NCBI GenBank assembly: GCA_019638115.1
Contig: JAHBUK010000007.1
Location: 1-64,000, forward strand
Origin: Flavobacteriales bacterium
GTDB lineage: Bacteria; Bacteroidota; Bacteroidia; Flavobacteriales_F; PHOS-HE28
Length of the DNA: 64,000 nt
Direction of reading: 5' to 3'
Positions 1 to 8,462 of this stretch are shown here, piece by piece (position 1 is the stretch's first letter; each line of letters starts with the position of its first letter). The translations under genes and the position numbers were made by a program. The notes beneath the pieces are model-generated. The model saw only the letters and a list, made by a program, of their open reading frames with translations, was not told the DNA's origin and did not search any database.

Positions 1-2058
1 CACATCGTATTCCTTCGCTTGCACCATTTCCAGTGCGATCCGCCCGTTGGCGGCCACGTCCACCTGCACGCCGGGTATGGCATCGGCCAATTCGTCCTGC
101 GCCACCATGGCGTTGAAGGTGTTGTCTTCAGCGAGCAGGATGCGGAGGTTTGCGAGATCAGGTAATGGGTTGTTCGTTGTCCGTTGTCCGTTGTCCGGGC
201 TGGCATCGGTGATGGCGTATGGTATGTACACGGTGAACGTGCTGCCACGGCCTTGTTCGCTTTTCACGGCGATGCTGCCACCCTGCAGTTCCGCCAGGCG
301 CTTGCTGATGGTGAGTCCCAAACCGGTGCCGCCGTACTTGCGTGTGGTGTCGCTGTACGCCTGTGTGAACTCATCGAAGATCTTGTCCAGTCTGTCAGGC
401 GGAATGCCGATGCCTGTATCGGTGACCTGCACCTGCAGCATGGTGTTTCCTGGTCCCTCAGGTCGATCACTGCACCGGACAAGGATGGAGACCGAGCCCT
501 GTTCGGTGAACTTCACCGCGTTGCCCGCCAGGTTGAGCACGATCTGGTTGAGGCGCGTGGGGTCGCCCATGAGCCGCTCGGGCACGGCCGCGTCGATGTC
601 CAACGACAGGGTCAGACCTTTTTCCTCGGCTTTGAAACGCAGGATGTCGCGCACGTTGGTCAGCACTGCACGCGATTCAAATGGAACGTGCTCGAATTCG
701 ATGCGCCCTGCCTCCAGCTTGCTGAGGTCCAGGATGTCGTTGAGGATCACCAACAGGTTCTCACTGCTCTGCGCGATGGCATCGAGGTAGTTCTTCTGTT
801 CCGGGGTATGTGGGTTGCGTTTCAAGATGCCGCTCATGCCCATGATGGCGTTCATGGGCGTACGGATCTCGTGGCTCATGTTGGCCAGGAACTGCTGCTT
901 GAAGCGTTCGCTCTGTTCGGCGCGCTCCTTGGCTTTCTTTATCCGGCTTCGTTGGATCGTGATGATCAGGATGACAACTATGGCGGTCAGCAATGCCAGG
1001 GCCGATAGGTTCCGAATGAGGCGTTGCTCTGCGATGTCGGCTTGTGCGGCTTGCTCCTTTTTTGCCAGCTCGAATTCGTATTGATGACGAAGGACTTCTT
1101 GCCTGGTGTTGATCGAGGTGATGCTGTCCCTGGCTTGTATGAAGGTCTTGTATGCCTCGAATGCCTCCTCTTTGCGCCCGGTCAGCTCAAGCAGCGTGTA
1201 CAGTTCTTCGGCTGAATCCCGGACTATGTCCAGTCGTTCCGTACCGCGTGCTTCCGCCATGCTTTGGGCATAGGCACGAATGGCGGCCAAGGTGTCGCCA
1301 CGAAGTAGCTCCAGTTCGGCCTTGGTGCCACGGACCATGGCCCGGTCGCCCAAGCTTCCGTGCCGGTCGAGCAGCACGGTTGCCATTTGTACTGCCTTCG
1401 TGGCGGCTTCCAGGGAATCGCGCATCAGCACCAGTCCGATGCAGTTCAGCGCGTGGGCCATACCCAACGAATCGGAATTGAGCCGGCGTAGGTCATAACA
1501 TTCGCGCAAATGCCTCAAGCCTTGCTCCGCTTCGCCGGTTTCGTGCAGGAGCATGCCCAAGTTGTTCAAGGTCATGGCGATCTCCAATTGGTTGCCCAGG
1601 CTTCGTTCGATCACCAATACCTTCTGCAAGTAGCCGATCGCTTTTCGCTTTTCTCCTTGCAGCATCAGCACCACGGACATGTTGTTCAAGGCTGAAGCGC
1701 TTCGCTGTTTGGAGTACTGGCGTTCCTCTTTCGTAAGCTTCGGGTCTTCCGCAAGTTGCTCGAACAGCTCCTGGGCACTTCTCCAACCAGCCATGGCGGA
1801 TGGATGATCACTCTGCAAATAGGCGCACCGGCCAAGCATCATGAACGACTCTGCGTGTTCCAGACTTGCACCCTTTGCTTTGGTTGCGGATCCCCAGGCC
1901 ATCGCTTTTTCACGCGCCTCCTTGATCGCTCCTTCCTGCAGCAATGCCATGATGTGCTCCTTTTCCGGGTAGGTGGGAGCTACCGGCGAAGGACCCTGTG
2001 CTGCACAGGTGCCAGCGGTCACGAATGCCAGTACGATCAGTAGGCCCTTCGCTTTCAT
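1..2058 (-). CDS. Hybrid sensor histidine kinase with TPR-like sensor region and receiver domain (cut by window edge)
   Basis: This is a two-component phosphorelay kinase whose 3' end lies outside the window. The reading frame is open for 686 codons from the ATG at 2058. A signal-like N-terminus (MKAKGLLIVLAFVTAG...) is followed by about 250 residues of helical repeats that read as tetratricopeptide repeats (for example LNNMSVVLMLQGEKRKAIGY), a coiled coil and a transmembrane helix (LSALALLTAIVVILII). Then come a HisKA domain with the H-box NMSHEIRTPMNAIMG, a HATPase domain (N box NQIVLNLAGNAVKFTEQG, G boxes DTGIGI and GGTGLGL) and the start of a receiver domain (RILLAEDN). The linker between kinase and receiver is encoded by a 7-base tandem repeat. 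The receiver probably passes phosphate to the HPt protein and LuxR-type regulator encoded just upstream on the same strand. Confidence 0.9.
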   Translation of the reverse strand, partial: MKAKGLLIVLAFVTAGTCAAQGPSPVAPTYPEKEHIMALLQEGAIKEAREKAMAWGSATKAKGASLEHAESFMMLGRCAYLQSDHPSAMAGWRSAQELFEQLAEDPKLTKEERQYSKQRSASALNNMSVVLMLQGEKRKAIGYLQKVLVIERSLGNQLEIAMTLNNLGMLLHETGEAEQGLRHLRECYDLRRLNSDSLGMAHALNCIGLVLMRDSLEAATKAVQMATVLLDRHGSLGDRAMVRGTKAELELLRGDTLAAIRAYAQSMAEARGTERLDIVRDSAEELYTLLELTGRKEEAFEAYKTFIQARDSITSINTRQEVLRHQYEFELAKKEQAAQADIAEQRLIRNLSALALLTAIVVILIITIQRSRIKKAKERAEQSERFKQQFLANMSHEIRTPMNAIMGMSGILKRNPHTPEQKNYLDAIAQSSENLLVILNDILDLSKLEAGRIEFEHVPFESRAVLTNVRDILRFKAEEKGLTLSLDIDAAVPERLMGDPTRLNQIVLNLAGNAVKFTEQGSVSILVRCSDRPEGPGNTMLQVQVTDTGIGIPPDRLDKIFDEFTQAYSDTTRKYGGTGLGLTISKRLAELQGGSIAVKSEQGRGSTFTVYIPYAITDASPDNGQRTTNNPLPDLANLRILLAEDNTFNAMVAQDELADAIPGVQVDVAANGRIALEMVQAKEYDV
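169..196. repeat. 7-base tandem repeat (GTTGTYC)x4 inside the kinase gene
   Basis: Four head-to-tail heptamers (gttgttc, then three gttgtcc) lie inside the hybrid kinase gene, between the HATPase and receiver domains. On the coding strand they encode the low-complexity linker DNGQRTTNN. Because 7 is not a multiple of 3, gain or loss of one unit would shift the frame and remove the receiver. Confidence 0.85.
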
Positions 2059-2282
2059 GCCAAGTGCTCGCAACATTGCTCGGGTGCGCAGCCAACTTGC
2101 GGTGTCTTCCGGATTGTTCGGATACGTGGCCAGGGTTTCGACGCTCATGGGTTCGATGTTCTGGCGGCCTTTCCCGGTCATGGTGGTACGCGCAACGTTC
2201 CTTGATCCCTGGTTCAACATCGCATAGGCAGCGTGTTGCAGCGTGTCTTGCTCTAGGGTGGTCTGAACAGCTAAGCGCTTGA

Positions 2283-2930
2283 TCATGGTGTGTAGATGCC
2301 TCTGCTTATGGCATACACCACCAGGCCGGCCGTGTTGCGGGCGCCGGTCTTCAGCAGGATGTTGTTGCGGTGGCCCTCCACCGTGCGTGGGCTCAGGAAG
2401 AGCTTGCCCGCGATCTCGGTGGTGGTCAGCTCCTGGCAGATCAGCCGTAGCACGTCCATCTCTCGCTCGCTCAAGGGATCGATATCGCCGAAGGTGGGCT
2501 TCACTTTCTTCTTCTGCACCAGGCCGTGCAACATCACGCGGCTCACCATTTCGCTGAAGTGATAGCCGGTGGTGGCCACGGCGCGGATGGCATTCTCGAT
2601 CTCGTCGGGTTCGGCGGTCTTTACGATGTAGCCGTTGGCGCCAAGCTCCATCAGGTGTACGATGAATTTCTCTTCACTGTGCATGCTCAACACGATCACC
2701 TTCATATCGGGGTGCTGTTCACGGATGTGCTTCATGGCCTCCATGCCGTTCATCACGGGCATCTCCAGGTCCAGCAGTACGATATCCACCGCATTGTCGC
2801 GCAGGCCCGTGAGCAACTCTTCACCATTGGCGCACTCGAACACGATGTGTACATCGGCCATATCGCCCAGCAGCATGGCGAGGCCGCGGCGGAAGAGCAC
2901 TTGGTCGTCGGCAAGGGCGAGGCGGATCAT
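2283..2930 (-). CDS. NarL/FixJ-type response regulator (REC plus LuxR HTH)
   Basis: A 215-residue DNA-binding response regulator. The N-terminal receiver domain has the acidic pocket ADD at residues 7-9, the phosphoacceptor Asp54 in VLLDLEMPVMNG, and the conserved Lys in YIVKTAEP. The C-terminal LuxR-type helix-turn-helix is clear (LSEREMDVLRLICQELTTTE, then LSPRTVEGHRNNI). I chose the ATG at 2930 because it begins directly with MIRLALADD; the longer open frame upstream encodes only low-complexity repeat sequence. It lies between the HPt gene and the hybrid kinase on the same strand, so the three probably form one phosphorelay. Confidence 0.93.
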   Translation of the reverse strand: MIRLALADDQVLFRRGLAMLLGDMADVHIVFECANGEELLTGLRDNAVDIVLLDLEMPVMNGMEAMKHIREQHPDMKVIVLSMHSEEKFIVHLMELGANGYIVKTAEPDEIENAIRAVATTGYHFSEMVSRVMLHGLVQKKKVKPTFGDIDPLSEREMDVLRLICQELTTTEIAGKLFLSPRTVEGHRNNILLKTGARNTAGLVVYAISRGIYTP

Positions 2931-2934
2931 GGGA

Positions 2935-3014
2935 GATGGCTGGATGTGAAAATGTGGAGATAAATGAATGTGAAGATGGCTGGATGTGAAAATGTGGAGA
3001 TGAATAAATGTGTT
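2935..3014. repeat. 40-base direct repeat, two copies
   Basis: Two adjacent near-identical 40-base units (2935-2974 and 2975-3014), each starting gatggctggatgtgaaaatg, lie directly upstream of the response-regulator start. They differ at a few positions near their ends. They may affect expression of the regulator, but nothing in them is recognised as a promoter. Confidence 0.85.
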
Positions 3015-3151
3015 CCTTCGCTTTGCTCGGAATGACAGATGTGTTGCGATTTGCCTGACAGTCGGTTGGTGGGCTCGGAATGATGGGATGTGTTGCTGTG
3101 CTTTGGGAGGGAGTGCCTTGCTTGTAAAGATGTGCAAGGCGTTGCATGCGC

Positions 3152-3484
3152 TCACACGGCTGTTTTCCAGTTGCGTAGGGAATCCATCAAGGTCGTGTTC
3201 AGGGCTGCGGCTTGCTCCACCAGTTCGGCGCATGCTTCGGTGCCACGGGCACGGGCACGGATCTCTATGGTGGTAAGTGTGCTGAAGAGGCTGCTGCTGC
3301 CCATGTATTTCACCTGCGGGCGCAGGCTGTGTGCGCTGTTGGCCAAGGTCTCGCCGTTGCCGGTGCGCAGCGCTTGTTCCAGTTGCGCGAATAGGGAAGG
3401 GGCCTCTTGCAGGTAGAGTGCGATGTAGCGCTCCATGCGCTCGCGGTCGCCTTTGCACATGCGTTCCAGGTAGCTCAGGTCCAT
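3152..3484 (-). CDS. HPt domain phosphotransfer protein
   Basis: A 110-residue stand-alone histidine phosphotransfer protein. The HPt signature is NSAHSLRPQVKYMG, with the phosphoaccepting His at residue 52, inside a helical bundle (LYLQEAPSLFAQLEQAL before it). Proteins of this type relay phosphate between a hybrid-kinase receiver and a final response regulator. It stands upstream of the LuxR-type regulator and the hybrid kinase on the same strand, which supports a dedicated relay. No second His or catalytic domain is present. Confidence 0.88.
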   Translation of the reverse strand: MDLSYLERMCKGDRERMERYIALYLQEAPSLFAQLEQALRTGNGETLANSAHSLRPQVKYMGSSSLFSTLTTIEIRARARGTEACAELVEQAAALNTTLMDSLRNWKTAV

Positions 3485-3634
3485 GGCTTTTCGGTGTGTG
3501 CAGCAAATGTCCGCAGCAGGATCACGTGCCGGGTAGGTGTTTTCACCTGTTCTGCCGAACGGGGATTACCACGCAAGATCAAGGTCCTGGCCGCAGGCAC
3601 TTTTGTGACCGAGGCCACAAGCCTGAAGCGTACC

Positions 3635-4090
3635 ATGGAAAAGGAAAGTAGCCGAACGACCGATCCACGGCTTTGGTGCCAGGGATTCTCGGAGGATGGA
3701 CTGGATGTGCGTTTCCTGCGAGGCCATGGCCTTGTGCTCATCGATCGCCTGCCCGCCATTGAAGGGGATGCCGTTCAATGGCTCCGGCAGCGCATCAAAG
3801 GTCCGGGAGGTGCGCATGCCACCGTGGTGGATGGCCCCCATACTCACCTCTTGAACGGCTTGCTGCCCAACGAGACCCTGCTGCACACCGTGCACGGTGG
3901 CTTGGATGGACCTGCTGCCGTGGTGGTGGACCAGTACCTCTTGTTGCGCGATGCCATGCCTGCGCTCCTCGTCCGCTTGATCACACCGGTGAATGGTCGC
4001 AAGATCTTGGATAAGGACATGCACGACGACCTGCTCATTCACCTGCTGGGGCGCAGCACGCCCAACGGCACCACCATCAACACGGCCTAA
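3635..4090 (+). CDS. Hypothetical protein (about 151 aa)
   Basis: An open frame beginning MEKESSRTTDPRLWCQGFS and ending LLGRSTPNGTTINTA. It contains no motif I recognise and no signal peptide or membrane segment. The frame is open further upstream, but that part runs antisense to the HPt gene, so I took the ATG at 3635; a GTG at 3605 is an alternative. It is convergent with nothing and precedes the FISUMP pair by about 50 bases. The opposite strand also carries an open frame here, so the strand choice is not certain. Confidence 0.45.
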   Translation: MEKESSRTTDPRLWCQGFSEDGLDVRFLRGHGLVLIDRLPAIEGDAVQWLRQRIKGPGGAHATVVDGPHTHLLNGLLPNETLLHTVHGGLDGPAAVVVDQYLLLRDAMPALLVRLITPVNGRKILDKDMHDDLLIHLLGRSTPNGTTINTA

Positions 4091-4138
4091 GGGCGGGCCA
4101 TTCCTACAGCCCTTGAACCACTATACAAACCCTTGATC

Positions 4139-5461
4139 ATGCGCCATACAACGCTTCCCTTCGCCTTGCTGCTGGCCGCTTCGCCCCTCTTCGCGCAGAA
4201 CATCGTGATCACCTTCGATGCCACGGTGAACGCCGTGCCTGCACCTTTGGATAGCATCCGTGTGATGAACCTGACCCAAGGTGGCGACACCACCATTGTC
4301 TTCCCCGGAAATACGCTCGTGCTGGGTACCACCGGTATCGCTGATGCCCGGTCGCTTGCCACTTCCATGCAAAGTTGGCCGAATCCCTTTGCAGGCAGTA
4401 CCGACCTGCTGGTGAGTGTCGATGAGCCCGGCGAGATGCTCATCGCGGTACACGATGCCACGGGCCGCGAATGTGCTGCGCAACGTGTGCAGGTGCAGCC
4501 TGGCATGCACCGTTTCCAACTGGCCACGGCGAGCGCCGGCGTGCATGTGGTGAGCGTGTTGCTCCACGGCAAGCGCAGCACCTTGCGCGTGCTTGCCACG
4601 GGCGATGCTTCGGCAAGTGGCACACAGCTCAGCTACCTGGGCGCCGCTGATGTCCGCTTCGGAAACAAGTCGGGACGCTCGGCATTCACCTGGCAGCCGG
4701 GTGATGAGTTGCGTTACATCGGCTACGCCTTCCCCGGCAACATCCTGAATAGCGATGCCATCGATGAAGTGCCTGTGGCATCGGCAACGCGCACCTTCGT
4801 GATGCAGCGTGGCGCCGTATGCCCGGACTCGCCCACGGTAACGGACATCGATGGCAACGTGTACCGCACCGCTCACATCGGCAACCAGTGCTGGACCGCC
4901 CAGGAACTGCGCACGAGCCGCTTCGCCAATGGCGACGACATTCCCACTGTGCAGGATGATGCGGAGTGGAGCGAATTGGCAACGGCGGCGCGCTGCAGCT
5001 ACAACAACGATCCGGCCACCGGGGCCGACTTCGGCAGCCTCTACAACTGGTACGTGGTCTCCGATCCCCGCAACGTGTGCCCCGCGGGTTGGCACGTGGC
5101 CAGCGATGCTGAGTGGATGGAGCTGGAGACCACGATGGGCATGCCTGCTGAACAGTTGGAGGTGATCGGTGTGCGCGGCGCCATTCAGGGTGTTGGTGGC
5201 AAGCTGAAGGCGCAGTACTTGTGGACACCACCGAACCCCAACAACATGAATTTCCATGGTTTTGCGGCATTGCCCACCGGCCGCCGCTTGGGAGATAGCG
5301 GGGTGTTCTTGGACCAACCGCAAGTGGGGTACTGGTGGACCACCACCCTCGACGATGAGGGCGTGCCCTTGCTACGCACCATGCACTTCGGTTCCATGGG
5401 TGTGGCGCGCGGCCCTGCAGCGGAAACATTCGGATACGGGGTGCGCTGCATACAGGATTGA
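4139..5461 (+). CDS. Secreted FISUMP-domain protein, copy 1
   Basis: A 440-residue exported protein. The ATG at 4139 gives a clean signal peptide (MRHTTLPFALLLAASPLFA, cleaved before QN). Residues about 80-165 (SWPNPFAGSTDLLVSVDEPG ... AGVHVVSVLLHGK) look like the beta-sandwich fold of T9SS sorting tails, but lie in the N-terminal half. From about residue 225 onward is a FISUMP domain (Fibrobacter succinogenes major paralogous domain): TVTDIDGNVYRTAHIGNQCW, LYNWYVV, CPAGWHVASDAEW and a C-terminal FGYGVRC. FISUMP proteins are surface or secreted proteins, often lipoproteins, of unclear role. The next gene, 45 bases on, is a close paralogue, so this is a tandem duplication. Confidence 0.88.
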   Translation: MRHTTLPFALLLAASPLFAQNIVITFDATVNAVPAPLDSIRVMNLTQGGDTTIVFPGNTLVLGTTGIADARSLATSMQSWPNPFAGSTDLLVSVDEPGEMLIAVHDATGRECAAQRVQVQPGMHRFQLATASAGVHVVSVLLHGKRSTLRVLATGDASASGTQLSYLGAADVRFGNKSGRSAFTWQPGDELRYIGYAFPGNILNSDAIDEVPVASATRTFVMQRGAVCPDSPTVTDIDGNVYRTAHIGNQCWTAQELRTSRFANGDDIPTVQDDAEWSELATAARCSYNNDPATGADFGSLYNWYVVSDPRNVCPAGWHVASDAEWMELETTMGMPAEQLEVIGVRGAIQGVGGKLKAQYLWTPPNPNNMNFHGFAALPTGRRLGDSGVFLDQPQVGYWWTTTLDDEGVPLLRTMHFGSMGVARGPAAETFGYGVRCIQD

Positions 5462-5506
5462 TCCCCCAACAAGGAAGAACAACAAGCCCTCAACCATAGA
5501 ACAGCC

Positions 5507-6826
5507 ATGAAACTCGGAACCCTGATCCTCGCGTCCATGATGGCACCCTTGCCAATTGCTGCGCAGAACATCGTCATCACTTTCCAAGGCACCTTCAATG
5601 CGGTGTCCACGCCCTTGGATAGCATCCGTGTAATGAACCTCGTTCAAGGCAGCGATACCACCATCGTGTTCCCGGATAACATCCTGGTGCTGGGCACCAC
5701 CGGCATGCCGGATCGTTACGGGACGGCGGCGGCCATACAGAGTTGGCCCAACCCCTTCGCAGGCTCCACGGACATTGCGGTGGCTTCCGAAGAACAGGGT
5801 GAACTGGTACTGACGGTACACGATGCCACGGGACGTGAGGTGGCCGCGCAACGCATCATGGCACAGCCCGGTGTACACCATTTCCGCTTTGCCACGGCAC
5901 AGGCAGGCGTGCATGTGGTGGGCGTTACCAAGGGTGGCCAACGTAGCAGCCTGCGCCTGGTGGCCATGGATGGGGCCGGCGCAAGGGGCAGTCAGTTGAG
6001 CTACCTCGGTCCCACTGGTGCGACTCCGGAATTCAAGTCCGGACGCTCCCTCTTCACCTGGGAACCCGGCGAAGCCCTGCGCTACATCGCCTATGCCCGC
6101 AGCGGAGACATCGTGCTCAGCGAGGCCATCGACGAAGTGCCGGTCGCATCCATAACGCACACCTTCAACTTGCTGCATGGCGCCGTTTGCCCCGATTCCC
6201 CCACAGTGACCGATCTGGATGGCAACGTGTACCGGGCCGTGCAAGTGGGCAACCAATGCTGGATGGCGCAAGAGCTGCGCACCGGTACCTACGCCAATGG
6301 CGACCCCATCCCCAATGTGACCGGAAGCGCACAGTGGATCGCCCAGACCACAGGCGCTTGGTGCCACACCGACAATGATCCCTCCTATGAGGTGAACAAT
6401 GGCAGGCTGTACAACTGGTACGCGGTCACCGATCCGCGCAACGTGTGCCCGTCCGGCTGGCATGCCGCGAGCGATGCGGAGTGGATCACGCTGGAACTCG
6501 CTTTGGGCATGCCGCAGAGCGAAGCGACCATGTTCAACTTCACGCGCGGCTCGTTGGAGTTCCTGGCGCCCAAGCTCCGCTCTGTCAATGGGTGGGTTGG
6601 CGGTCCGCTGGGTATCGATGCCGTGGGTGTGGCCTTGCGCCCTACCGCAAGACGGAACTCATCAGGGACCTTCCTCAACCAGAACAATGGCGGCTACTGG
6701 TGGTCTACCGATGTGATGGGGCCGAGCAACGGCTTGGTACGCTTGTTCGGCACATCCAACAACGGCGTGGTGCGCACGCTGCACGACCGCCACAACGGTG
6801 CCGGGGTGCGCTGTGTGCGCGATTGA
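5507..6826 (+). CDS. Secreted FISUMP-domain protein, copy 2
   Basis: A 439-residue paralogue of the preceding gene, colinear over its whole length. The signal peptide MKLGTLILASMMAPLPIAA is followed by the same N-terminal domain (NIVITFQGTFNAVSTPLDSI), the T9SS-tail-like module (SWPNPFAGSTDIAVASEEQG) and the C-terminal FISUMP domain (VTDLDGNVYRAVQVGNQCW, CPSGWHAASDAEW, GGYWWSTD, GAGVRCVRD). Divergence is greatest in the last 120 residues, which hold the variable part of the FISUMP fold. The short spacing suggests co-transcription with copy 1. Transcription probably ends at the hairpin at 6914-6942. Confidence 0.88.
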   Translation: MKLGTLILASMMAPLPIAAQNIVITFQGTFNAVSTPLDSIRVMNLVQGSDTTIVFPDNILVLGTTGMPDRYGTAAAIQSWPNPFAGSTDIAVASEEQGELVLTVHDATGREVAAQRIMAQPGVHHFRFATAQAGVHVVGVTKGGQRSSLRLVAMDGAGARGSQLSYLGPTGATPEFKSGRSLFTWEPGEALRYIAYARSGDIVLSEAIDEVPVASITHTFNLLHGAVCPDSPTVTDLDGNVYRAVQVGNQCWMAQELRTGTYANGDPIPNVTGSAQWIAQTTGAWCHTDNDPSYEVNNGRLYNWYAVTDPRNVCPSGWHAASDAEWITLELALGMPQSEATMFNFTRGSLEFLAPKLRSVNGWVGGPLGIDAVGVALRPTARRNSSGTFLNQNNGGYWWSTDVMGPSNGLVRLFGTSNNGVVRTLHDRHNGAGVRCVRD

Positions 6827-6913
6827 TGGTGCTGGGGGCTTCGTGTGGATGGAAGTTCCAAACGGTCGCGCAGCCATATATGCATGATCCGTTCTTGGTA
6901 CAACGACGAACAA

Positions 6914-6942
6914 GAACGCCTGCTCGGATTGAGCAGGCGTTC
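6914..6942. terminator. Perfect 12-bp hairpin between convergent genes
   Basis: The arms gaacgcctgctc (6914-6925) and gagcaggcgttc (6931-6942) pair perfectly around a 5-base loop. The hairpin sits between the ends of the plus-strand FISUMP gene and the minus-strand T9SS gene, the expected place for a bidirectional terminator. No U-tract follows on either strand. Confidence 0.65.
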
Positions 6943-6962
6943 CAGTTAAGTAGGTACAGGTA

Positions 6963-8459
6963 CTATTGCTTCACCCAGCGTTGCGCATGTTTGGGCGTTC
7001 CATCAGCGGCGCGTATCACCACGGAGTAGACCCCAGGCGCCAGGTTGCTGGCGTGTACTTGGGCTTGAGCTCCGTTTATGGTCTCGGTCATTACCATGCG
7101 GCCATGCAGATCGTAGAGTGCCAAGGTGCCACCGGGCAGAGGCTCGCCGAGCATCACCTGGAACCCCATGGTACCGGGATTGGGTGCAATGCCAGCCAGT
7201 GGTCTTGCAGCCTCGTTAACGCCAACGAGACCGTCGGGACCGAACTTGGCCAACCAGGCCTTGGGCCTTTGATCCGTGCCGCTCAGAGCCTTTTTGGAGC
7301 CGCCTACCAACACACCACCGTCGGGCGTGGCGCGTACAACACTTGGGTAGTAATAGGTATTGTCTTCGTATCCATCGAAGAGGAAGCTACCCAGCACGTT
7401 GAAGGAGGTATCCAAATGGAAGACCTCCACTTGAGAAGGTGAGAACCCATCCACGCCCATCAATGTCCAGTTGTTCATCTGGGCATAATAAAGGCTTCCA
7501 TCAGCGGCCATGTCGATGCCTTGCAGCCAAGCTGGAAGTTCTTGCAGAAAAGGGCTTTCGGCGGTCCACTGGGAAAGCAATTCGCCGCTTGTGCTGACCC
7601 GTTGCAACACTGCCCCGCGGTCATTCCCGAAGACCTTCCAATAGTGTGCGCTCACAACTACGTTCCCACTGGGCAGGGGAATGGCGTATATGGGCCATTG
7701 GGGAACATTATGGAGGAACGTACTTCCCGGGGTTACCTGCGGTAAGCGGAACGCTGTGTCCAGTTGCCATGATCCGTCGAAATACGACAACTGTCCACCG
7801 GACATTACCTCTTCAGGGTACCACGTCATGGCGGTGGTGCTCATCACGACCTTGCCATTGGGATGAATGTAAAGCGAACCGATGGAAGGAGACGCGAACA
7901 CCGGTGTCAAGTACGCGGAATCCAACACCTCGCCGGTCGGAGAGAAGGTGATTCCCGCAAAGTCAGTTTGGCTCAAGTCATCCAAGAAGCACTGGTAGGC
8001 CATGCGTATGTTGCCATTGTTGTCCACGCAATTCTCGCTGTAAGCAACCCATTGGCATTCGTGGCCTCCTGTGTGATACGAGAGTGGTTCCATATCTGCG
8101 CCAACGCGGAAAAGAGCTGCTCTTGTCGGAGGACCTTCCGTTTGAAAGGGTGGCCCGACCTCTCCTGTGAACAACCATTCATCGCCCGATTCTCCAACTA
8201 TCCGTTCAGGGCAAGGAACAAGTCCGGGAGTATTGAACCTTCCTTCTGACAACACCTCTCCAGAAACGCTCGCACGATGGAAAGAGCATCCCAATGTGCG
8301 CTTCCCGGTCAAGAAAACCGTTTCACCATCCTGGGTGCCAATCGCATCGGTCATGAATGAGACCGGAGCCGTATCGTTGTACTCATATACCCAAAGGGGT
8401 TGGGTGAATGAGAGTAACGAGCATAGCAGAAGTAATGGACAGGTCAGCAAGCGTAACAT
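6963..8459 (-). CDS. Secreted protein with T9SS type A sorting domain
   Basis: A 498-residue exported protein. It starts with a signal peptide (MLRLLTCPLLLLCSLLSFTQ), continues with repeated beta-propeller-like segments (for example PDGGVLVGGSKKALSGTDQR), and ends with a T9SS sorting domain: PNPGTMGFQVMLGEP, then LYDLHGRMVMTET, NLAPGVYSVVIR and a basic C-terminus RWVKQ. Such proteins are moved across the outer membrane by the Por/T9SS machinery and anchored or released. The start lies 3 bases after the stop of the upstream lipoprotein gene, so the two form an operon and this gene may share its proposed phase switching. Substrate or partner is not evident. Confidence 0.85.
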   Translation of the reverse strand: MLRLLTCPLLLLCSLLSFTQPLWVYEYNDTAPVSFMTDAIGTQDGETVFLTGKRTLGCSFHRASVSGEVLSEGRFNTPGLVPCPERIVGESGDEWLFTGEVGPPFQTEGPPTRAALFRVGADMEPLSYHTGGHECQWVAYSENCVDNNGNIRMAYQCFLDDLSQTDFAGITFSPTGEVLDSAYLTPVFASPSIGSLYIHPNGKVVMSTTAMTWYPEEVMSGGQLSYFDGSWQLDTAFRLPQVTPGSTFLHNVPQWPIYAIPLPSGNVVVSAHYWKVFGNDRGAVLQRVSTSGELLSQWTAESPFLQELPAWLQGIDMAADGSLYYAQMNNWTLMGVDGFSPSQVEVFHLDTSFNVLGSFLFDGYEDNTYYYPSVVRATPDGGVLVGGSKKALSGTDQRPKAWLAKFGPDGLVGVNEAARPLAGIAPNPGTMGFQVMLGEPLPGGTLALYDLHGRMVMTETINGAQAQVHASNLAPGVYSVVIRAADGTPKHAQRWVKQ

Positions 8460-8462
8460 GGC

